NCBI RefSeq assembly: GCF_026017845.1
Contig: NZ_CP100416.1
Span: forward strand, 1,842,985 to 1,906,984
Length of the DNA: 64,000 bases
Source of the DNA: Amycolatopsis mediterranei
GTDB taxonomy: Bacteria; Actinomycetota; Actinomycetes; Mycobacteriales; Pseudonocardiaceae
Direction of reading: 5' to 3'
A program made the position numbers and the translations under genes. Shown here in pieces: positions 59,251-64,000 of the stretch; position 1 is the first letter of the stretch, and each line of letters opens with the position of its first letter. Under the pieces are notes generated by a model that saw only the letters and a program-made list of their open reading frames with translations, was not told where the DNA came from and did no database searches.

Positions 59251-60849
59251 GTGAGCAAGCCCAGCAAGCCCGTCGTCCTCATCGCGGAAAAGCTCGCCCC
59301 CTCCGTGCTGAGTGTCTTCGGTGACGAGGTGGAGGTCCGGCACGTCGACGGCACGGACCGGTCCGCGCTGCTCGAGGCGGTGAAGAGCGCCGACGCGCTC
59401 CTGGTCCGCTCCGCCACCCAGGTGAACGCCGAGGTCTTCGCGGCCACCACGCAGCTCAAGGTCGTCGCCCGCGCGGGTGTCGGCCTCGACAACGTCGAGG
59501 TGCCCGCCGCGACCGAGCGCGGTGTCCTGGTCGTCAACGCGCCGACGTCGAACATCGTCTCCGCCGCCGAGCACGCCGTCGCCCTGCTGCTGGCGGTCGC
59601 GCGCCGGGTCCCGGCCGCCGACCAGAGCCTCCGCGGCGGCGAGTGGAAGCGCAGCTCGTTCTCCGGCGTCGAGCTGCAGGGCAAGACCATCGGTGTGGTC
59701 GGCCTCGGCAAGATCGGGCAGCTGTTCGCCCAGCGCCTCGCCGCCTTCGACACGAAGCTCATCGCCTACGACCCCTACGTCTCGGCCGCCCGCGCCGCGC
59801 AGCTGGGCATCGAGCTCGTCACCCTCGACGAGCTGCTGACCCGCGCCGACGCCATCTCCATCCACCTGCCGAAGACGCCGGAGACCAAGGGCCTCATCGA
59901 CGCCGAGGCGCTGAAGAAGACCAAGCCGGGCGTCATCATCGTGAACGCCGCTCGCGGCGGGCTGATCGTCGAGCAGGACCTGGCCGACGCGCTGCGCTCG
60001 GGCCACGTCGGCGGCGCCGGCGTCGACGTCTTCGTCACCGAGCCGACCACCTCCAGCCCGCTGTTCGAGCTGGAGAACGTCGTCGTGACGCCGCACCTGG
60101 GCGCCTCCACGGCCGAGGCGCAGGACCGCGCGGGCACCGATGTCGCGAAGTCGGTGCTGCTGGCCCTGCGCGGCGACTTCGTGCCGGACGCGGTGAACGT
60201 CTCCGGCGGCGGGGCCGTCGGGGAGCACGTCCGCCCGTACCTGTCGCTGGTCCAGAAGCTCGGCCAGCTGCTGACGGCGCTCAACCCGACGTCGCCGACG
60301 TCGGTGACCGTGCAGGTCAAGGGCGAGATCTCCAACGAGGACACCGGCGTGCTGCAGCTGGCGGCGCTGCGCGGGGTGTTCACCGGCGTGGTCGAGGACC
60401 AGGTCACGTTCGTCAACGCGCCGCAGCTGGCGGAGAAGCTGGGCGTGCAGGTCGAGCTCGAGACCGAGCCGGAGAGCCCCAAGTTCCGCAGCCTGGTCAC
60501 CGTCCGCGCGGTGCACGCCGACGGCGCGGTGCTGACCGTGTCCGGTTCGGTCACCGGCCTGGACGAGGTCGAGAAGCTGGTGGAGGTCAACGGCCGCGGC
60601 TTCGACCTGCGTGCCGAAGGCACTGTGCTGCTGGTCGAGTACCCGGACCGCCCGGGCGTGATGGGCCGGGTCGGCACGCTGCTGGGCGAAGCGGGCATCA
60701 ACATCGAGGCCGCGCAGATCAGCCAGACCACCGACGGCTCGGACGCGGTGATGCTGCTGCGCGTCGACCGCCACATCGACGCGCACCTGCTGGAGCCGAT
60801 CGGGGCTTCGGTCGGGGCGCACACGATTCGTGCGGTGGACTTCAACTGA
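59251..60849 (+). CDS. serA: D-3-phosphoglycerate dehydrogenase
   Basis: The 532-residue enzyme starts serine synthesis from 3-phosphoglycerate. It has the long mycobacterial layout: substrate and NAD domains (ARAGVGLDNVEVPAATERGV, GVVGLGKIGQLFAQRLAAFD, NAARGGLIVEQDLADAL with catalytic Arg, TPHLGASTAEAQDRAG with His), an intervening ASB domain (about 320-450) and a C-terminal ACT domain (LLVEYPDRPGVMGRVGTLLG) for serine feedback. GTG 59251 follows GGGAG. M. tuberculosis serA1 (Rv2996c) lies near ilvC in the same way. Confidence 0.96.
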   Translation: MSKPSKPVVLIAEKLAPSVLSVFGDEVEVRHVDGTDRSALLEAVKSADALLVRSATQVNAEVFAATTQLKVVARAGVGLDNVEVPAATERGVLVVNAPTSNIVSAAEHAVALLLAVARRVPAADQSLRGGEWKRSSFSGVELQGKTIGVVGLGKIGQLFAQRLAAFDTKLIAYDPYVSAARAAQLGIELVTLDELLTRADAISIHLPKTPETKGLIDAEALKKTKPGVIIVNAARGGLIVEQDLADALRSGHVGGAGVDVFVTEPTTSSPLFELENVVVTPHLGASTAEAQDRAGTDVAKSVLLALRGDFVPDAVNVSGGGAVGEHVRPYLSLVQKLGQLLTALNPTSPTSVTVQVKGEISNEDTGVLQLAALRGVFTGVVEDQVTFVNAPQLAEKLGVQVELETEPESPKFRSLVTVRAVHADGAVLTVSGSVTGLDEVEKLVEVNGRGFDLRAEGTVLLVEYPDRPGVMGRVGTLLGEAGINIEAAQISQTTDGSDAVMLLRVDRHIDAHLLEPIGASVGAHTIRAVDFN

Positions 60850-60860
60850 CGTAACCCTTT

Positions 60861-60894
60861 CGAAGGCCCCCTGTCACCCGGCAGGGGGCCTTCG
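60861..60894 (+). terminator. Terminator after serA
   Basis: Perfect 13-bp arms CGAAGGCCCCCTG (60861-60873) and CAGGGGGCCTTCG (60882-60894), 8-base loop, 11 bases after the stop. The remaining 185 bp to the next gene holds CCTACGTAAGTAGG at about 60929 and the promoter of the subtilase. Confidence 0.85.
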
Positions 60895-61079
60895 TGCGCA
60901 ATCACATTCACGTAACGGAGTCCTTTGCCTACGTAAGTAGGTGTTTTGGGGCATTAGGTTCTCCCCGCGAGGTTGAACCACGCGTCGTCGAGGGCACGGC
61001 GCTGTGCCGCGCTTCACCGTCGGGGGTGTCAGGAGCGGCAGGCAGGTTCGGGTCCAGACCTCGAGTAAGGGGCCGACTC

Positions 61080-64000
61080 ATGAGCAGATCCCGCCTCCCC
61101 GCGCGCGCCACGACGGCGGCCTTCGCCGTCGTTCTGGCGGCCGCGCTCGGGGCGCCGTCGGCGAGCGCAGCCACTGTGTCCACTCAAGACGTGCCGCTCG
61201 CCGACGGCGTCGCACCCGCCAAGATCGACGACGCGAAGCTGCAGGGGAAGCTGTCGCCGCGCCTGGGGGCCGCGCAGGGCCGGGTCACCGCGTTCGTCGA
61301 GCTGGCCAAGAAGCCGGCCGTCGACGCGTTCGCCGACGCGCAACCGCAGGGCAAGGAGCAGGCCAAGCGGGCCGCTCGCGCCGCCAAGGCCGACACCGCC
61401 GCCACCGTGGATTCCGTCGTGAACCAGCTGCGTGCGGGCAACGCCCAGCCGCAGGTCGTCACTCAGACCGCCAACGCCGTTCCCGGCGTGGTCGTCACCG
61501 CCGACGCCGCGAAGCTGCGTGAGGTCGCGAAGCGGGCGGACGTCGTCGCGGTGCGCACGGTCGTGCCGAAGACCCGCACCAACGCCAGCGCCGAGCAGCT
61601 GACCAACACCCTCGCCGCCTGGCAGCAGACCGGCAAGTTCGGCGACGGCGTCCGCGTCGGCGTCATCGACGACGGCATCGACTACACCCACGCCGACTTC
61701 GGCGGCCCCGGCACGCAGGCCGCCTACAAGGGCGTCGACAGCACCAAGCCGACCCCGCTCTTCCCGAGCGCCAAGGTCGTCGGCGGCACCGACCTCGTCG
61801 GCAACGACTACGACGCCGCGACGGCCGGCAAGACCACCCCGAAGCCGGACCCGAACCCGCTCGCCTGCGGGGAGCACGGCACGCACGTCGCCGGCACCAT
61901 CGGCGGCTTCGGCGTCACCGCCGACGGCAAGACCTTCAAGGGCGACTACAAGAAGCTCGACGCCAAGAAGGTCGACGCGATGCAGATCGGCCCGGGCACG
62001 GCGCCGAAGTCGCTGCTCTACGCGATCAAGGTGTTCGGCTGCACGGGTTCGACGAACGTCACCTCGCAGGCCCTGGACTGGGCGCTCGACCCGGACGGCG
62101 ACGGCGACTTCACCGACCACCTCGACATCGTCAACCTCTCGCTCGGCTCCGACTTCGGTGCGCCGGACGACCCGGATTCGCTGTTCGTGCGCAAGCTCGC
62201 CGCGAACAACGTGCTGCCGGTGATCTCCGCGGGCAACGGCGGCGACATCAACGACATCGCCGGCTCCCCTGGCAACACCCCCGAGGCGCTCACCGTCGCC
62301 AGCACGCGCGACGCGGGCATCCTCCGCGACGCCGCCGAGGTCAAGGCTCCGGCGACCGCCGCGGGCCAGAAGACCGGGCAGTACAGCCAGAACTACGCTG
62401 GCTACGACACGCTCGACCTGGCCGCGCCGGTCGTCGCCCTGTCGGCGGCGAACGCCGCGGGCTGCGCGCCGTACTCCGCCGAGGACAAGGCGAAGGCCGC
62501 CGGCAAGTTCGTCTGGCTGGAGTGGGACGACAACGACTCGACCCGCGCCTGCGGTTCGGCCGCCCGTGCCAACAACGCGCAGGCCGCCGGGGCGAAGGGT
62601 GCGCTCCTTTCGTCCACTTTGGAGCACTTCAGCGCGGGCATCGCGGGCAACGCGGCGATCCCGATGTTCCAGTTCACCGGGTCCGCCACGAAGACGCTGC
62701 GCGCCGCGCTCACCGCGGGCACGCTGCAGGTCCGGCTCTTCGGCGCCGGCCGCGCCTCGATCCAGACCTACGACAAGACGATCGTGGACACCCCGAGCTC
62801 GTTCACCTCGCGCGGCACCCGGGGCCCGGCGCTCAAGCCGGACCTCGCCGCGCCCGGTGACACGATCACCTCGGCCTTCCGCGGCAGCGGCAACGGCCGG
62901 ACCGTGCTCTCGGGTACGTCGATGGCCGCCCCGCACACCACGGGTATCACCGCGCTGGTCCGCCAGTCGCACCCGGACTGGTCGGTCGAGGAGGTCAAGG
63001 CGTCGGTCATCGACACCGCCGGCCACGACGTCGGCGACGGCGCGGGGCACACCTACGCGCCGCAGCGCGTCGGCAGCGGCCGGATCGACGCCAAGGCGGC
63101 GCTGGACAACCAGGTGCTCGCCTACGTCGCCGACGACCCGGGCGCGGTGAGCGTCAGCTTCGGCACGGTCGAGGCGTCCGGCCCGGTGACGCTGTCGAAG
63201 ACGATCAAGCTCGTCAACAAGGGCGTCACGCCCGCCGAGTACTCGGTGGCCTACCAGGCGGTCAACGCGCTGCCGGGCGTCGAGTACACAGTGGACAAGC
63301 CGACGGTGAAGCTGACCCCGCGCGGCACCGCCAAGGTCAAGGTGACGCTGAAGATCACCGACCCGAAGGCGCTGCGCAAGGTCATGGACCCGACCATGCA
63401 GGCCACCCAGGCCGGTCTGGCCCGGCAGTTCGTCGCGGACGCCTCCGGGCGCGTCGCCTTCACGCCCACCAGCGGGGCCACGGTGCCGCTGCGGGTGTCG
63501 GTCTACTCCGCCCCGAAGCCGGTGTCGACGATTTCGACGCCGCCGTCGGTGAAGTTCGCCCCGGACGCGACCCAGGCCGTGCTCAACCTGACCGGCAAGG
63601 GTGTCGACCAGGGGGCCGGCGCGCAGCGGTACCGCTCGCTGATCAGCGTGCTCGAGCTGCAGGCGGAGTCCCCGCAGCTGCCCGAGTGCGACGCGGACGT
63701 GGTCACCGACTGCACGCTGAACAAGACGGCCAAGGGCGGCGACCTCCGCTACATCGGCGCGGCTTCGACCGCTCCGCTGGCGAAGGCCCAGGGCGAGCCG
63801 GAGAACGCGATCCTCGCGTTCGGCCTGTCCACCTGGGGTGACTGGGCGAACATCGGCAGCAACACCTCGCCGTTCGTCGACATCGACACGACCGGGGACG
63901 GGCAGCCGGACTTCGAGACCTACGTGACCAAGGCGACGTCGACCGACGTGCTCCTGGCCAACACGGTCGCGCTGACCCCGGGCTTCCCGACCGTCGACGT
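61080..64000 (+). CDS. Secreted S8 (subtilisin-like) serine peptidase, C-terminus outside window
   Basis: A signal peptide (MSRSRLPARATTAAFAVVLA, cleaved near SASA-A) is followed by an I9-like propeptide and a complete catalytic domain. Asp197 is in VGVIDDGIDYTHADF, His266 in CGEHGTHVAG, oxyanion Asn in VISAGNGGD and Ser614 in LSGTSMAAPHTTG. A PA-type insert (about 440-560) splits the domain, and beta-sandwich Fn3-like repeats follow (about 690 onward). It runs off the right edge after ~973 residues, as expected for the ~1100-residue class. Extracellular protease. Unlike the relic at 4428-5978, it is intact as far as visible. Confidence 0.92.
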   Translation, partial: MSRSRLPARATTAAFAVVLAAALGAPSASAATVSTQDVPLADGVAPAKIDDAKLQGKLSPRLGAAQGRVTAFVELAKKPAVDAFADAQPQGKEQAKRAARAAKADTAATVDSVVNQLRAGNAQPQVVTQTANAVPGVVVTADAAKLREVAKRADVVAVRTVVPKTRTNASAEQLTNTLAAWQQTGKFGDGVRVGVIDDGIDYTHADFGGPGTQAAYKGVDSTKPTPLFPSAKVVGGTDLVGNDYDAATAGKTTPKPDPNPLACGEHGTHVAGTIGGFGVTADGKTFKGDYKKLDAKKVDAMQIGPGTAPKSLLYAIKVFGCTGSTNVTSQALDWALDPDGDGDFTDHLDIVNLSLGSDFGAPDDPDSLFVRKLAANNVLPVISAGNGGDINDIAGSPGNTPEALTVASTRDAGILRDAAEVKAPATAAGQKTGQYSQNYAGYDTLDLAAPVVALSAANAAGCAPYSAEDKAKAAGKFVWLEWDDNDSTRACGSAARANNAQAAGAKGALLSSTLEHFSAGIAGNAAIPMFQFTGSATKTLRAALTAGTLQVRLFGAGRASIQTYDKTIVDTPSSFTSRGTRGPALKPDLAAPGDTITSAFRGSGNGRTVLSGTSMAAPHTTGITALVRQSHPDWSVEEVKASVIDTAGHDVGDGAGHTYAPQRVGSGRIDAKAALDNQVLAYVADDPGAVSVSFGTVEASGPVTLSKTIKLVNKGVTPAEYSVAYQAVNALPGVEYTVDKPTVKLTPRGTAKVKVTLKITDPKALRKVMDPTMQATQAGLARQFVADASGRVAFTPTSGATVPLRVSVYSAPKPVSTISTPPSVKFAPDATQAVLNLTGKGVDQGAGAQRYRSLISVLELQAESPQLPECDADVVTDCTLNKTAKGGDLRYIGAASTAPLAKAQGEPENAILAFGLSTWGDWANIGSNTSPFVDIDTTGDGQPDFETYVTKATSTDVLLANTVALTPGFPTVD

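Overview
The window is GC-rich with strong actinobacterial codon bias. Gene content and order point to a Pseudonocardiaceae-type actinomycete, most likely Amycolatopsis or a close relative. The assignment rests on the high GC, GTG/TTG starts, many leaderless promoters, actinobacterial families (DUF397, DUF2510, DUF222, F420-type LLM enzymes, RamB-like regulator), and a backbone that follows the Mycobacterium tuberculosis Rv3032 to Rv2996c order. No rRNA, tRNA, IS element, prophage or CRISPR array was seen.

Left arm (1-8.75 kb): a RamB-type regulator diverges from the glyoxylate-shunt genes aceA and aceB. A decayed zone follows. It holds a subtilase (S8) relic without its catalytic domain, the 3' end of another secreted-protein gene, a TetR/SnoaL-like divergent pair, a secreted hypothetical protein, a frameshifted methyltransferase relic and a tiny exported-peptide ORF.

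Backbone I (8.75-26 kb): a GT4 glycosyltransferase, GH57 enzyme and methyltransferase match the Rv3032/Rv3031/Rv3030 set linked to methylglucose lipopolysaccharide and alpha-glucan synthesis, here with a GH2 enzyme and a glutathione peroxidase. Then come a DegV protein, the electron-transfer flavoprotein genes etfB-etfA, a GNAT plus PlsC-type acyltransferase pair, a quinone oxidoreductase, a LuxR-type regulator, an MFS exporter under a MerR-type promoter, and iscS-mnmA (tRNA 2-thiouridine synthesis).

Accessory segment (26-30.5 kb): a DUF222 protein with a degenerate HNH region, two small GNATs, a metallo-beta-lactamase-fold hydrolase and a DUF2510-scramblase protein.

Backbone II (30.5-39.9 kb): a MetE-like protein, ligA, a GNAT, an ACT-domain protein and gatCAB (Glu-tRNA(Gln)/Asp-tRNA(Asn) amidotransferase). 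A four-gene, translationally coupled sugar-type catabolic operon (40.1-44.0 kb) with LacI-family operator palindromes interrupts the backbone. It is followed by an eight-copy ~60-bp repeat array.

Backbone III (44.5-64 kb): an LppZ-like lipoprotein, a D-2-hydroxyacid dehydrogenase, a DoxX protein, ilvD, a PH-domain protein and ilvBNC. A leaderless leader peptide and an attenuator precede ilvBNC. An accessory block follows (DUF397, tandem SnoaL, ankyrin repeats, a helically phased 21-bp repeat array, twin LLM oxidoreductases with a TetR regulator). The window ends with serA and the start of a large secreted subtilase that runs off the right edge.
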